Assembly: GCF_037126465.1 (NCBI RefSeq)
Contig: NC_088203.1
Span: 98,580,668-98,644,667 of the forward strand
Origin: Ornithodoros turicata
Lineage: Eukaryota > Arthropoda > Arachnida > Ixodida > Argasidae
Length of the DNA: 64,000 bases
Direction of reading: 5' to 3'
The notes below the pieces were generated by a model, which worked only from the letters and a program-made list of their open reading frames with translations, was not told the origin of the DNA and ran no database searches. Positions within the stretch are counted from its first letter, which is position 1. Each line of letters opens with the position of its first letter. Both the position numbers and the translations under genes were made by a program. Positions 1 to 10,839 of this stretch are shown here, piece after piece.

Positions 1-60
1 CCAGGCCGAAAGTCAAAGCTCCCCCAAGCATTTTCTGCTGTTCGAAATCAATTAGGGGGT

Positions 61-628
61 ATGTGTGGAGGCTACACCCTGACAAGCATACGAGAGACGG
101 ATCTGCACCACCACTCTGTGCAACTGGTGGCCTGTCCAGGGCCGAGGCTTCCCTCCTTCTTCGCATCCGTTCCCGCAGTGCCTACAGACGCGCCCACGTC
201 TTCAAACTCGGCCGTACCCCGAGCCGTGGATGTCCCCACTGTGGGGAAACAGAAACGGAGGAACACGTTATTATGAACTGCCCAGCTACTTCGGATGTGA
301 AGACGCAGGCTGCAGCAAGCTGTGCAGCCCACCGGCGCATCTGATCCCCAACTCGAGGAGATTGTCTATCCTCGCGGCAACCTCCATCGTCGGAAGCTCG
401 TCCAAACAGCTCTCCTGAACTTTTTGAAGGTCGTCGACCCACAAGGACGGCTATAGGAACACATGCTGCTTAGCAGCAAGTACTTTAACGGCCCTCCCCT
501 TACCCTCCCTCCCTTTTCCCTCTCTCCCGAGCAACGTGCCGCCAGCCTAGGCAGGCAGACCGCTCGTTTACCCAACGTTACCACCACCACCCCTCCCCGA
601 ACCAACCAACAAACCAACCAACCAACAG
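61..628 (+). mobile_element. 3' end of a non-LTR retrotransposon (LINE), C-terminal coding remnant plus 3' tail
   Basis: The frame starting near 63 encodes the carboxy end of a LINE polyprotein. It has a leucine/arginine-rich helix (LSRAEASLLLRIRSRSAY) followed by a zinc-binding C-P-H-C-G-x-T-E-x-E-H-V-x-x-x-C motif at about residues 57-75, which typically follows the RNase H or RT region in such elements. After a frameshift near 335-345 the reading continues to a stop at 456, ending in NFLKVVDPQGRL, the helix plus basic end seen in the other LINE tails here. Bases 457-628 are a pyrimidine-rich 3' UTR ending in CCAA/ACCA simple repeats. The copy is 5'-truncated or runs off the left edge, and the frameshift shows it is dead. 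The clade (Jockey, I or R1-like) cannot be assigned by eye. Confidence 0.75.
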
Positions 629-864
629 GACGACTACACTCCCGAGAAATTCTAGACAGACCATTTGCAGTCGTTTCTATTGATCACATCGTACCCATTA
701 ACGATCGAGGGCACTGCTAACCGTCACCGACGCTTAAGGTGTTCCATCACCGATATTTGTTGGTGACAAAAAAAACGTCACCGTCTCAAATTTATTAGGC
801 TACGCGGACTCTGATTGGCTGGCTCTGCTCTAGGCTGTAAAATGATTCGTGTTCCCCTTTTGTT
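629..864. other. unassigned spacer
   Basis: Bases between the LINE tail and the SINE target site. It contains an A7 run near 769-775 and no ORF or repeat that I recognise. Confidence 0.5.
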
Positions 865-1085
865 TTTGTTTTAGCGGCGCGAAGCAACTGTGTCCATGAG
901 CGGCGTACAGATGTGGCCAGATGGAGAGAGAACTGCAGGAAAGGGTGGGGGACAGGGGGTTAGTGTGCGTCCTGGGCCGACTTGGGCCGGTGGTAGGGTT
1001 CGAACCCATGACCTCCCAGTCTTCATCACATCTTGGGCTACCACCAACGAGTGGATGCTTTCACCCGCTCGGCCATGCCGCTGGT
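865..1085 (-). mobile_element. tRNA-derived SINE, group A1, internally deleted
   Basis: Read on the minus strand it starts with a tRNA-like head (GGCATGGCCGAGCGGGTGAA, A box) and has a B box (GGGTTCGAACCC) at about 996-1007. These are the two internal RNA polymerase III promoter boxes. The 3' body (GTCGGCCCAGGACGC, then GTTGCTTCGC) matches the other A1 copies in the window. Compared with the copies at 41 and 47 kb, the central block between the head and GTCGGCCCAGG is missing, so this is an internally deleted copy. A 9-bp match CCTTTTGTT flanks it at 856-864 and 1086-1094 and is the likely target-site duplication. It resembles tRNA-derived SINEs described from ticks, but the family identity was not checked. 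Confidence 0.8.
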
Positions 1086-1218
1086 CCTTTTGTTAGAAAC
1101 GAACTCTCTGACAACACCGTGACAATAGCGACAATACAATACTGTTACAGTACTGACAATACAATACTCTGACAATGCTGCAGAAGTGCGAGAAGATGTA
1201 AAGCGTGTTGGTCGAGTA

Positions 1219-1285
1219 ACATGGCAACAAACGCGAAGTTGTCCGTCCTCTGTACAACAGTGTTTGTTCGCGTTTGTTACCATGT
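1219..1285. repeat. short inverted repeat, 19-bp arms
   Basis: ACATGGCAACAAACGCGAA at 1219-1237 pairs with the reverse complement at 1267-1285, with one mismatch. The 29-base spacer carries no feature. The surrounding bases 1100-1320 are rich in repeated GACAATA words on both strands, so this may be the core of a decayed MITE. Confidence 0.6.
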
Positions 1286-1426
1286 GACAATATTGTGACA
1301 TACTGTGGCAATACTTGTTGTTAGCAAGCAGCTATCCTGTCTTTCTCCTTGTAGTCCGTGTTGTGTGTCGCTGCTTTGTTCCAGTATGACGTATCGTTAC
1401 CAACTACCCCATATGAAGAAGCGTCT

Positions 1427-2062
1427 TAAGGCGGGGTAGATGCTGAACTGACATATCGCTGAAGGAAAGAGCAGCCAACGTAAGGGACAAGGACGAACAG
1501 TGGGAACAAAGACAACTGCTCACTCGCAACTTTGGGTTTACTTCACAGTGGCACGTTCAAATACAGAAGATGTGCACGTGAAGACAATATGTAATTATAT
1601 GTAATGTGTAATATGTAATATAATACGAAGACAGTAAAATGTGCACCGTAGGTGCACTCGTCTGTGCACCTACTAACTAGTATACCTGGGACGCTATAGA
1701 AGCTGATAGGAAGCGTCCTTGACATTTTAATATTGAGTTTTAGCGCATCGTACGCTATCGCCTTTGCGTACGTTAGGAGTAGCATGGCGGTTCTGCTGCA
1801 CACTGCGTGAAGGTCTCTTTATGTTTTGCGCGTGAGCAGACCCACCAACGCTATCCCTTACGTACGCAAAGGCGATGACGTACGATGCACTAAACCTGAC
1901 TATTGTCTTCACATGCCTATCTCTCTGTATTTAAATGTACCGCTGTGAAATAAAACCTTCAGTTGCGAGTTACCAGTTGTCCTTGTTCCCGGTCTTCGTC
2001 ATCGTACCTTACGTTCGCTGGTCTTTTCTTCAGCAATACCCCATACGAAGACCTTGGTTTAC
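1427..2062. repeat. long imperfect inverted repeat (foldback, possibly tail-to-tail LTR-like ends)
   Basis: The outer arms (about 1427-1600 and 1895-2062) are reverse complements with scattered changes and short indels. Matching words include CGTAAGG, GGGAACAA, ACTCGCAACT, TTTCACAG and GTGAAGACAATA. An inner pair (1735-1779 and 1853-1896) is also inverted and carries the word CGCCTTTGCGTACG. The right arm contains an AATAAA signal near 1949. A foldback with a polyadenylation-like signal in one arm could be a MITE or two LTR fragments in opposite orientation. The similar words ACCCCATATGAAGAA (about 1407) and ACCCCATACGAAGAC (about 2038) lie at the two sides in direct orientation. Confidence 0.65.
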
Positions 2063-2065
2063 ATA

Positions 2066-4041
2066 ATCAGTCTGGAGTAGGTGGTCTCACGCTAGGTGGA
2101 GGATACACACCCATATTGTAATTCGCTACAATCATCATCGTCATCATCAACTGTATATAGCAATAATTGTTGCAAATTGTTAGACGTATTGTTGTATAAC
2201 CAAATTGCCGTAACCACTTGTATAAGTTATTTTCTTACGCGTAAATCTTGTTTTTTGTTCTGTTACTTTCTGTGTTGTGTATACACGTGCTATTGTTGTA
2301 AATTCCAACATATCCATCATATATAATAAAGATATATAATAACATAATGATAACATATTACACTCCCCTCTGTTGCGCCTTCCCTAGAAGGTATTAGTTA
2401 ATAATAATTTTTAGGCCATTTAATAAGATGGCTATTAAGATAAGATAAGATAAAATATTAATAAGATAAGCCATTTAATAAAAATGGAAAATATGGTGGT
2501 TTCTCTAACAAAAAAGGTCTCATATCATTCGTCTTCTGTACCATTTCTTGAACTAGAACTTCTGTTTCATAAGCCGGAGTTAACGGCTGGTTATCGATAC
2601 TCGCTGTCTTGGGTGGAACAATCGGAAAAGTTGTCAGTGCATGTAACCACTTTAGTAATGCTAGAAGAAGACATCTTCAACGCACCGCAATAAGCCTCGC
2701 TGTCCCGTGTGTTTTGCTTTCCTGCGACGACCAATAAAGATGAACTGCGGCAAGCTGAAAAAAAAAAAAAAATGACGGACGCATTCTCGACGTCTTCCTT
2801 GCAGCGATATATTGTGCAAAACCGCGATGCAATCGTGCATGAAAAACAAGCGGCATTGCCCTCTGGCAAAGAAGATCCATGTTGGAGGACCAGAAGGAAA
2901 TATTTGGGGAACGGATTACAACGTCGCCAAAGAATTTCCTCACGGTCAACATTATATTTGTACATGTACATTACGATACTTGCCCCCCCCCCCCCCCCCC
3001 TTCTCGAACTAAAAAACAGATCTTCATAGGAACAACTGTTAGATAAGCGGGATCATGCATGCTGCATTTCAGATATATACTGTTGCGCTTTCTGCTCCTT
3101 TATCCTCCATTGCGTCACTGCCTCCGGCGACAGGAGATGGCGTCATGCCCTGCAAATCGCGTCCCGGTAGCGTCTATCCCCTCTGGCTTGACTGAAGACC
3201 AGCCGAGCAGGCCCTTAGATACAAAGATGAACATATTGGGCACTTTGGCCTGAGAGTCACAAACCCTGACCTATACGAGGCCTCTATCGTTTGTCGTTGG
3301 CTCATGTACGTGACTTCTGTCTTGGCCTCCGGCGTGTTCCGTGACAGGTCCTCATTTTTTATTTTACTTTTCAGAAAGAGAACGAAAAAGAGAACGATGT
3401 GGCGGTGGCGGTGGTGGTGACGGTAACGGTAACAGCTTACCGTTGTTGGCAAACGAAGTTAGAGAGATCTTCTTGAGGAGAAGGCTCGACCACTTAGCGA
3501 CGCACATACACCAGAACACAACTTAGAGCCCTAACATTAGAGAAGCGACAGCCACGACCATTCCTATTGGTCCACGTAAGCACGTGACCTCTCCCATCTC
3601 ACCAGCCGATGTCCGCCGTTCTCTCGCAGCCCGTTTTTTTTTGCGCCTCTATTACCCCATTAAACAATAACACTCTAAAAACCTTAAAGTGACACCAAGG
3701 AAACTACACTCTAACTATAGTTCCAGTGACTTTTCCCGTGACTGTTCGGAATATTTTATTTAACATAATTATCTAAGTACACAAGCTACTTCTCAGGTTA
3801 CACTTTGCTTGTAACCAACACCAAAGCAACGTGGATGTTCTGCGTGCGAACTATCGTTACAAGAATGTCACACTGCTAAAAGTATGTACAGTCTACCATT
3901 CGTATGTACACAGATCAAGAAAAATTCGACTGAAAAATTGGTTGTGATTATTTACACTATTTACATAATCTGAATCCCTTATTAGAAAACCAGGTTCCTC
4001 AGAGCAACGCGCCCATGCTTCACACATATATACCGCTTGGA
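2066..4041. other. gene-free stretch with simple repeats
   Basis: No supported gene. Seen: a GATA-rich AT tract at about 2425-2470 with the word GCCATTTAATAA twice, an A13 run at 2759-2771, an uninterrupted C18 run at 2983-3000, and GGTGGC/GGTAAC short repeats at 3401-3432. Short open frames here (for example 2484-2693) show no motif. Confidence 0.5.
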
Positions 4042-4420
4042 CTACTGACGCAGGAATTCCTGCTCCCCTAGCGAAAAGAGGCGGTGCTCAAGGTAACCAC
4101 TGAGCAAACACATAACAAGGGTAAGTCTTGGATGCATTGCTCGAATACGGCGATGCTGAGCCACAGCTCGACATCGGAACTTCCAGAGTACGAATGACAC
4201 AATGGTTATGATTAGGTGGTCAAAATTACTGCGAGCGTTCACTGCAACGTTACGCCTTACCGCGAAGCGCCGGCGCACTAAAGTCCACAATGTCGACGCT
4301 ACAACACACTCATGTAGAACATGTGTATTTGTTTCATTTGCACCACAATTAGGGCAAGTAGAGGTTCTTGTAGGTCCCCATTTGACCAGCCGAGCTACAG
4401 TGACTTACAGTGACATTCAG
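4042..4420 (-). pseudogene. C-terminal remnant of a LINE polyprotein
   Basis: The minus strand from about 4400 down to a stop at 4042 is open. It begins with a zinc-binding segment (CPNCGANETNTHVLHEC) followed by LWTLVRRRF. Next come a hydrophobic block, then LWKFRCRAVAQHRR and a terminal HRLFSLGEQEFLRQ. The order zinc finger, W-R helix, LFSLG-x-x-x-F end matches the carboxy terminus of non-LTR retrotransposons that lack an RNase H domain. The closest relative in this window is the remnant at 63.24-63.53 kb, which shares the LW-x-x-RC-x-AV and LF-x-LG-x-x-x-F pattern. No RT domain is present upstream, so the copy is 5'-truncated. No poly(A) or target duplication was identified. Confidence 0.65.
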
Positions 4421-4435
4421 TGACTTTAGCCCTCG

Positions 4436-5201
4436 CGCATGGAACTAACAAAAACAGGGGCCGTCGCCGTCGGGGCACGAGGAGAAGTTCGAGCTACAGC
4501 AAAAAGCCCGCCGGCAAGCATGTCAAAGAACTTGTAGACTGACACTAAATATGTTCACTAAACGGTCTGCTGCTGAATTTCTAGTACCAGTGTTCCTTAG
4601 GCTGCGGTTGGTGCCTGGAATAGGTCGGGCTGGAGGACCCTTCGTGGGGTTGAGGGCGGAAATTCCCACAAGATTCCCGATGCGAATAACTGTCTTCTAC
4701 ATTTATTCGGCATACCTTAGGGCGAAGCGTCACAGCCCCTTCAAACACCAGTACAAGATGTTCTACAACCGATGTCGGAAGATTAGTCGGTAACACGTCC
4801 GCTTACTGATCCAAAGGTTGCGGGTTCGTGGGAAATTTTACTAAGCCCATATGGTGTGTTTGTGTATGCGACAGTATACTTTGGGATAGCTGTGATCTTG
4901 GACAGTGGCGCTGTTTCGGCGTGAGAGAAATGCATGATGGCAACTGAGAGACAGGAAGACAAAGACACAGACACTCACTGTCACCCTGCTTCAGTTCCAG
5001 CTTGCCTGCAACTCTTCTCTCCTTTCAGGATGAGCTTTTCTAACACGTTCCTCCGCGTGAAAGGCACGATCTGCCGCCAGAATAAAAAAAGTGTTCAGAG
5101 CTTCATCTTTGTTTATGGGAAGTGCATAAATGCTAGAGAAAGCAATATAAGAGCCATGACAATGAAAAAACGGCTAGGAAGCAAGCGAGCTGGTGAAGAT
5201 G
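4436..5201. other. spacer with a tRNA-like SINE head remnant
   Basis: At about 4779-4840 there is a tRNA-like block: TTAGTCGGTAACACG resembles an A box and GGTTGCGGGTTCG a B box, spaced about 35 bases. No conserved SINE body follows. The rest shows no recognised feature. Confidence 0.35.
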
Positions 5202-5209
5202 ATGCATAA

Positions 5210-5319
5210 TGTAAAACCCCGAGACTAGGAAACACGAAAGGACAGACACAAACACTTCAAACAAACACTTCGTGTTTGTGTCTGTCCTTTCGTGTTCCCT
5301 AGTCTCGGGGTTTTACATT
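5210..5319. mobile_element. near-perfect hairpin element with 8-bp target duplication
   Basis: Two 54-bp arms (5202-5255 and 5272-5325) are reverse complements with a single mismatch around a 16-base loop. The word ATGCATAA occurs at both edges in direct orientation (5202-5209 and 5320-5327), which reads as an 8-bp target duplication around the element 5210-5319. The arms contain GGACAGACACAAAC, a word also found in the inserted SINE at 27.57 kb. Eight-base duplications fit hAT-like transposition, although a snap-back copy of a retroposon end would look similar. Confidence 0.75.
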
Positions 5320-5327
5320 ATGCATAA

Positions 5328-6019
5328 GAGCCATGTTTTCTTGTACTTGTTTTTCTTAAACGCGTTTCGTTTCTGATTCCGCACACCTAGTCCCAGGCTT
5401 CACTTCATATTATACATTTCGGACAACAATCACAGGTCATTGAAGGCGAACACCAGTCAAGGGGGAAAGTTCTATAACGTCGAGCGCAGTTCCAAGAAGG
5501 GCACACACGAAACATTGTCGAACATTGAAAAAAGAAGAAAAAAAAGAAAGCTTTTCGTCAAAGTTCAGAACAGAAACATTTGTTCCGTTAATGTATCGCG
5601 TTTATGCTGTTTTCTGCATGGTATCGTGATGAAGCTGTTGAGCGGTAGCCATCCGATTCTCGGTGAATCCGAATCCGAAGTGCTATAACGGGGAGTCAAA
5701 CCTTATATAGGGTGTTCTTTTTTTTATGATTTACAGCTTTAAAAAAAAAAGCTATGAGAGCAGTATAGATGGCGTTTTTATAGTAGTACTATACGGCCAA
5801 GCGAACATACTTTCGAGGAGAGTATTTAACTACTATGTAGCTAAGTATCTAAACTACATTAGTTTACTCTTTCTGGTAAAACTGAGATAGCAGAATGGAA
5901 GACAATTCTCCTTCAAAACATTGTTCGTTTGTTTTTAATCCTGAAACGAGCGCGTGCGTCGAATTATCAATCGCGGAATATTGATACGCCAATGAGTCGA
6001 AACTAAAACCGCGGGCCTC
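5328..6019. other. unassigned spacer
   Basis: AT-rich. It holds TATAGGGTGTTC at about 5706, which resembles the end of the CAGGGTG foldbacks, but no partner end is seen. No gene. Confidence 0.4.
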
Positions 6020-6262
6020 AGGAGCACCTTGTCGGCCTCACAGAGGTGAGCAACGTCACGACTAACGCTCTAGGGGGATTGTGCGTCCTGGGCCGACTTC
6101 TATGAGACCTGTACCGACGCATGACTGACAGTGTCTGAGGAAAACCCAGGAGAAACCCCAGACAGCACAGCTGGCACCTGCATTCGAACCCGGGTACCTC
6201 CCAGTCTCGACGTGACATGACCGGCGCGCTAACCACTGAGTCACGCGCGCTATCGGAGGGCC
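6020..6262 (-). mobile_element. tRNA-derived SINE, group A3, full-length-like
   Basis: On the minus strand the head reads GTGACTCAGTGGTTAGCG (A box) and GGGTTCGAATGC (B box near 6183-6194). Then comes the central domain shared by all group A SINEs (GGGTTTTCCTCAGACAC, GTCGGCCCAGGACGC) and an A3-specific tail (GTTAGTCGTGACGTTGC, TCTGTGAGGCCGACAA). It shares this tail with the copies at 57393-57618 and 58504-58690 but has a different head from the A1 and A2 copies. No clear target duplication was found. Confidence 0.75.
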
Positions 6263-7516
6263 ATTTGGGCCACAAAGGGCCAGCAGATCAGCACCTGCTC
6301 CAATCATCTCCATTGCTTCAAAGCACGTGGGCCTCTGACGTGGAATAAGCGCAGTCCTCCCTGCGCTCCTGAGCCGTGTGGTTTTGGCTTCGGTTTCGAC
6401 TGTTGACTTGATATCTTCTCAATGCATGTGCTCGTTTCAGGGTTTAAAAAAATAGAAATGCTTTCAACGTAGTCTGTCTTCGATTCTGCTTTCTCACTTT
6501 TGCCCGAAAGCCCCAGATTAAAGAGCTCATTAATGAATTATAGATACTTAATCATACAGTAGTTTCGTACCCTCTTCGAGAGAATTCCCGCCAGGCCATG
6601 CAACCCACCTGCAAAACAGTATCCATGCTGTGCTCATAGATTTTTCAACAAAAGAAATCTGTAAAGAATTAAAAAAAAGCATGTATAATAAGCGGAGCAT
6701 GATAAAATTTGCCCTGCTTTCATCAGAATATATCCATCGTTAATACGCGGCCCACGCAAGTGCAAGGTTCCAATTTCATTCTTATTAAGCTAGTTGTACG
6801 TCGCCACATGTCGTGCCCGATACACCCGATATAGTGACAAAAACGAAAGGCAATTCGGAAATTAAAACTTGCGTAGTAATGAACAGCACGGCGAAAACAT
6901 GACAGAAGATTCGTTTCTTCCTACATCAAATACAGGAAACAAGAAAGAGAAGAAAGCCCATAAGGATGATAATTTTTGTACATGCGTAAGGAATATCTAA
7001 GCATAAGTAAGCTACAATGTTTCCTGGAAGAACACAAACGTGTCTGTTATTGCCGAAGAGCAATTTCCTTTACGGAACAGCTGCATGTTATCTTTCTGGA
7101 CCTCGCGGTGACGCTAACGGCATTGTTCCTCAACGAACGACAAGCTTTCGAAATCTCGTACATACCGGGATTTAATAAACAATGTTTAATTTCCCAAGTC
7201 ATCCTTGTTGTCATTAGCTGAGCGCCCTTCCTCCACAAGCACGACTAGCACGGCGTTCCTGTGAAATTTTTGTCACTACAGATGCACTATTTTGGGTGGA
7301 CATATATTTGGGGTTGGACATGCTCTTGTTTCTGCATCTTACTTTTCCACTTTAGCTCATACGACGCCCGTTCTCTGTCAGCATTCCAGCACGTCACGCT
7401 GCTAGGTGACAATAAAACACTCATGGAAGTTACTAAAGTCACGTTAAGTTGTTTTTAAGCGACGCTATGCACTGCCTTTCCATGCTGAGCGCTTACTTGC
7501 AACAGAAGCCAAAGAA
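6263..7516. other. gene-free stretch
   Basis: AT-rich sequence. Open frames at 6976-7221 and 7261-7458 carry no motif and overlap frames on the other strand. No repeat was recognised. Confidence 0.45.
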
Positions 7517-8705
7517 CACAGAGTCCGAGCTCAGGGTCAGAGTCATCTACAGAGTCCGAGCTCTTCGCCATACTGACCGCGTTGAACCACATAGCGGTAT
7601 CACCGCCTGGCGCTTGGGTTGTGTTCACGGACAGTAAGGTGGCGCTAGAAGTTCTAGCAAATTATTGTTCCAGAACAATCGGCAGCCTAGACACCATGAT
7701 AGTCGCAATATACAACCGACTTCTATCCTTTGGTCATAGCCTGTGTTTCCAATGGGTACCCAGTCACACCGGCCTGCACGGAAACACCCGCGCAGACGCC
7801 TTAGCACGTCGGGCACATGGGGACGGCACCTCCAATAACTGTCTCCTACCACTTTCAGCCTCATCGTGTCGGTTACAGACACAGCGACTCCGTCATAACG
7901 GCACTCGGCAGTTTCAAGAGGACGCTGTCCTACTGAACGACCATCTCCGATCTATCGACCCGTCGATGGATTTCGTTGCCACACACCACTACTCGCGTCA
8001 AGAAACGTCCATTCTACACCGACTACGGCTTAATGCCGCCAGGACACCTCTACTTGTCTGTAAAATGGGTCTTCTCCAGTCGCCCAAATGCGCCACTTGC
8101 GCTGTTGAAGCTGATGTGCCACACCTTCTCCTCGACTCTCACAGATTCGACACCCTCGAGTCACGCTGAGACGACGCCTACTCGAGCTGCGGTGCACGGA
8201 CTTTTCTCTGCTCGGCCCAGTACGAGATCACACACAGCGGTCTGTGACCCAAGCAGTTCTGACTTTCCTGAGAGATTCAGGTCTGATGAACGGCCTGTGA
8301 ACTCAGTCGTGCAATCTCATTCTTCTGCGCCCCACTCTCGCCCTCAACGCATTAACCTCATGCTTTCCTTTTAAAGTCATCTTCTGTGATTCATCTCATC
8401 ATTCTTTCACCGTTTGTTAGTCATCTTTTTTTGTCATCTTTGTCTTTAATCTACCTCATCCTTCTTTCATCATTTGTTAGTTTTTCGTTATTTCCTAATT
8501 CTTTTTCTTTATTTCTTATTTCTTCATTTTCTTTATTTTTTTATTTCTTATTCCTTCCTATTTCTTTCTTTCTTTAATTTTTATATTTTCTTTTTATTTA
8601 TTTATTATTATTTATTATTTCTGGAATAGCAAGCCGACGTCCCGTTTGGCTGAGCTTTCCCCGGTTTTTTCCTTTTCGTCTAATAAATATATCCCCCCCA
8701 AAGAA
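7517..8705 (+). mobile_element. 5'-truncated LINE with RNase H domain, zinc motif and T-rich 3' UTR
   Basis: The element holds the coding remnant 7549-8300, then a very T-rich 3' UTR to an AATAAA-containing end (CTAATAAATATATCC, about 8680-8694) and a short C run. CCAAAGAA at 7509-7516 and 8698-8705 may be the target duplication, although the right copy overlaps the C run. At its 5' edge the word ACAGAGTCCGAGCTC is duplicated with a 31-bp period (7518-7532 and 7549-7563). The same 3' UTR recurs at 16388-16747, which defines it as a family. Confidence 0.8.
7549..8300 (+). pseudogene. LINE RNase H domain and C-terminal zinc/helix region, one frameshift
   Basis: The frame is open from about 7549 to a stop at 8169. 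It starts inside an RNase H fold: the glutamate of ESELFAIL, the aspartate of FTDSKVAL and the later aspartate in HGNTRADALARR are three of the four catalytic acids; the first is lost by 5' truncation. QWVPSHTGLHG is the conserved substrate-binding strand. About 60 residues later come SILHRLRLNAARTPL and a degenerate zinc finger (CATCAVEADVPHLLL), in which the last cysteine is not apparent. After a frameshift near 8160-8170 the other frame continues with FSLLGPVRDHTQRSV and TFLRDSGLMNGL to a stop at 8300. That end resembles the LINE end at 40 kb. An autonomous element would also need an RT and endonuclease, which are absent. Confidence 0.85.
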
Positions 8706-9165
8706 AATTTGAAGGACGATTAATGTAATTAACGCGGCGGAAATGCGTTAGCGTTACACGTGTTCTCGTATGTATTTTTACGTTACTTTGCGTTTTATAC
8801 GTTTTCTAACCAAATGTTCCCTATATGTGTACCTTATCGCCATTACACCAACGTATTACCACACCGCTCGCAGAAGGGACCACATTCATTTTATAAACCG
8901 CGCACGCACACTCACGTAGCTACACGTGTCCGAACGTGCCCAGGAGCAAATGGCAACTACGCGGCGAATTTTGGCCTCACGCCAACCTCCTCCGCGTGAC
9001 GCCCTCTCCACTCCTCTCTACACCGACGGACGACACGGGGTTTTCGTTCCCATGACCGTTCTAATGCTAACACATTAAAATAGCACTACATTGGTAATTG
9101 ATAGACTTTCCTTCTGTCACGCTCTTTCAGACTTCCTCTTCTTTGCACGTTAAATCCGAACTCAG
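8706..9165. other. unassigned spacer
   Basis: No recognised gene or repeat. The frame 8760-8999 has no motif. Confidence 0.4.
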
Positions 9166-9318
9166 CCCAAGCAGCACAATGTACTGAAAGTCGAGTGCAA
9201 TAGGGGTGGACGGGTAGGTGGAAGGCCTTGAAGAGGCTGGTGCAACTAAAGAACATTGATAAGACACATACCGTCCACCCCTATTGCATTCGACTTTCAG
9301 TACATTGTGCTGCTTGGG
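9166..9318. mobile_element. palindromic MITE, family M1, copy 1
   Basis: The 48-bp terminal inverted repeats (9166-9213 and 9271-9318) begin CCCAAGCAGCACAATG and differ at one base. The interior (GGTAGGTGGAAGGCC, GAACATTGATAAGACAC) is the reverse complement of that in the copy at 34445-34591, so the two copies lie in opposite orientation. There is no coding capacity. Confidence 0.85.
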
Positions 9319-9334
9319 AGCCTTTCGTTATACG

Positions 9335-9480
9335 TCGAGTTTGAGTTTGATTATAGAAGAAAAAAAACAGATGATATTGAATTCGTCACCTGACGAATTC
9401 TGCTACTCCCACAAAGATCCCCTAAATGAAAGGAACAAGAAAAATGAAAAGATAAAAATAGAAAAATATCACCCCTCTCG
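9335..9480 (-). mobile_element. LINE 3' tail fragment
   Basis: On the minus strand it reads GGGAGTAGCAGAATTCG, a gap, CAGGTGACGAATTC, then a T run and an ATAATC end. This layout matches the ends at 20620-20690 and 33770-33832 and resembles the GGAATAGCAAGCC ends at 8626 and 39945. No coding part is recognised upstream, so it is a short 5'-truncated copy. The boundary at 9480 is approximate. Confidence 0.5.
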
Positions 9481-10302
9481 GTCACCGTTATACTTTCGTT
9501 GAACAGCGAATGACTTCACTGGCTCCGCAATCGGTGTCCTATTGTCGTTAGTAATCGTTCTTGCGACCTTTCATCTGCGTATTTGCCGCTTGGACACGCA
9601 GATAATATGCTTTTCACTGTTCAGCTTTGCTGGTTTACTGGCTGCTGCTTCGGTGGTTGTTTGTTCGCCCATGTTACATCGAGCAGTCCTCCTCCAGTTG
9701 AAGCGGCATGTTGTTTGAGGTTACGTGCGTCTTGGGCCAACTTCGTAGAGAACTGTGGCACACATTTGCCTTTTGTTGCTCACCATCCACGCTCGCGGTC
9801 AACGTGCACTGTCAGCGGGCATCAGTATGTTATTGTTGCCCACAAAAAGTTTCTCTGATGCATATTTAAGCAAATTTATGCGCAGCTGTACATCTGCTGT
9901 CGGTGCGCAACTGAAATATTGCTAAAACATTACGTTGCATTGCAAATGTAGGGAGGCTATCCAATGCGATTTCACTCGTGTATATGAAACGACTTTCCAA
10001 ACTACGAAAGTATATGACAAAATTCACACACAAAACCACCAAGCGTAAAGGACACCACCGTCCTGATTTCATTTCCAGGGTTACCGTCGTCCTGATATCC
10101 GCGAAACGCAGGTGAGTGAATGATATTTAAGGAAACGAGGACCGCTAAAAATAGTCATATCCAACTCACTCGAGGACATTTTTCTTTCACGGACTTGCTC
10201 GGGCTTCCTTTTTATTTTTTGCAAAACCAAACTTCTCTGAGCATGCTTTATTATTATTCGAAAAGCAATGAGCGGCGATGAAGCGCAAGATAGCGGGTTT
10301 TA
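9481..10302. other. unassigned spacer
   Basis: The frames at 9583-9858 and 9866-10072 (minus) have no motifs. No repeat was recognised. Confidence 0.4.
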
Positions 10303-10831
10303 TTAAAGGAGTACAGAGGGCCATCCAAAAAAAATTCATATTAACACGTCTGATGAAAGTGTGTGTGTCATTTCACCGAACAGCGCGAAAAGTTTTGATG
10401 AACTCGTTCTGGTTCGCTGGTCAGTGGGGGTCAGCGCCTTGTCCCTTTGCCGCCGTAAACCAGTTTTGCCAGTTCTCCCGGAGAATTGGGGATAGAAGGA
10501 GCGGCCGAATCATTACCGAGCCAGGAGAAAGGCTTTTTTCAGAACCCCGAACAGCCGAGTAGCACACGACAGCGGAGTAGAGGAGAACATTTCTCTAGAC
10601 CAATCAGCGAGCATTCTCCTTATAGGGCGAGGTTCCAGGCAGATCACAGTCTGGTACTGCTCTTCACCACCGTCGCGCACGGTCGCTGTTTGCGGCGTAT
10701 TTTAAATTCAATTTCTGCGATAATTATGACTCTGTGCTGTGAATTCCTTCGCGTGGTGCATCTTACTGGCCTACTTAACAGTTTTATAGGAAGAAAACAG
10801 GGTGTTAAAAATGACTTCTGTGCTACTTTAA
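10303..10831. mobile_element. non-autonomous hAT-like DNA element, family M2, copy 1
   Basis: Ends TTAAAGGAGTACAGAGG and CTTCTGTGCTACTTTAA are imperfect inverted repeats. GGTTTTA lies directly on both sides (upstream at about 10296-10302, downstream at 10832-10838), a 7-8-bp target duplication suggestive of hAT. A second copy at 61704-62377 shares most of the interior, including GGGGGTCAGCGCCTTGTCCC and the AACAGTTTTATAGGAAGAAA block near the right end. This copy lacks about 125 bp present in the other (the block around 61815-61935). No transposase is encoded; the open frames inside are short. Confidence 0.75.
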
Positions 10832-10839
10832 GGTTTTAA

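Noticed and set aside
996..1080. Genuine tRNA gene at the SINE head
   Set aside because: A and B boxes are present but no full cloverleaf with an acceptor stem is formed and a SINE body follows. The same holds for the other SINE heads.
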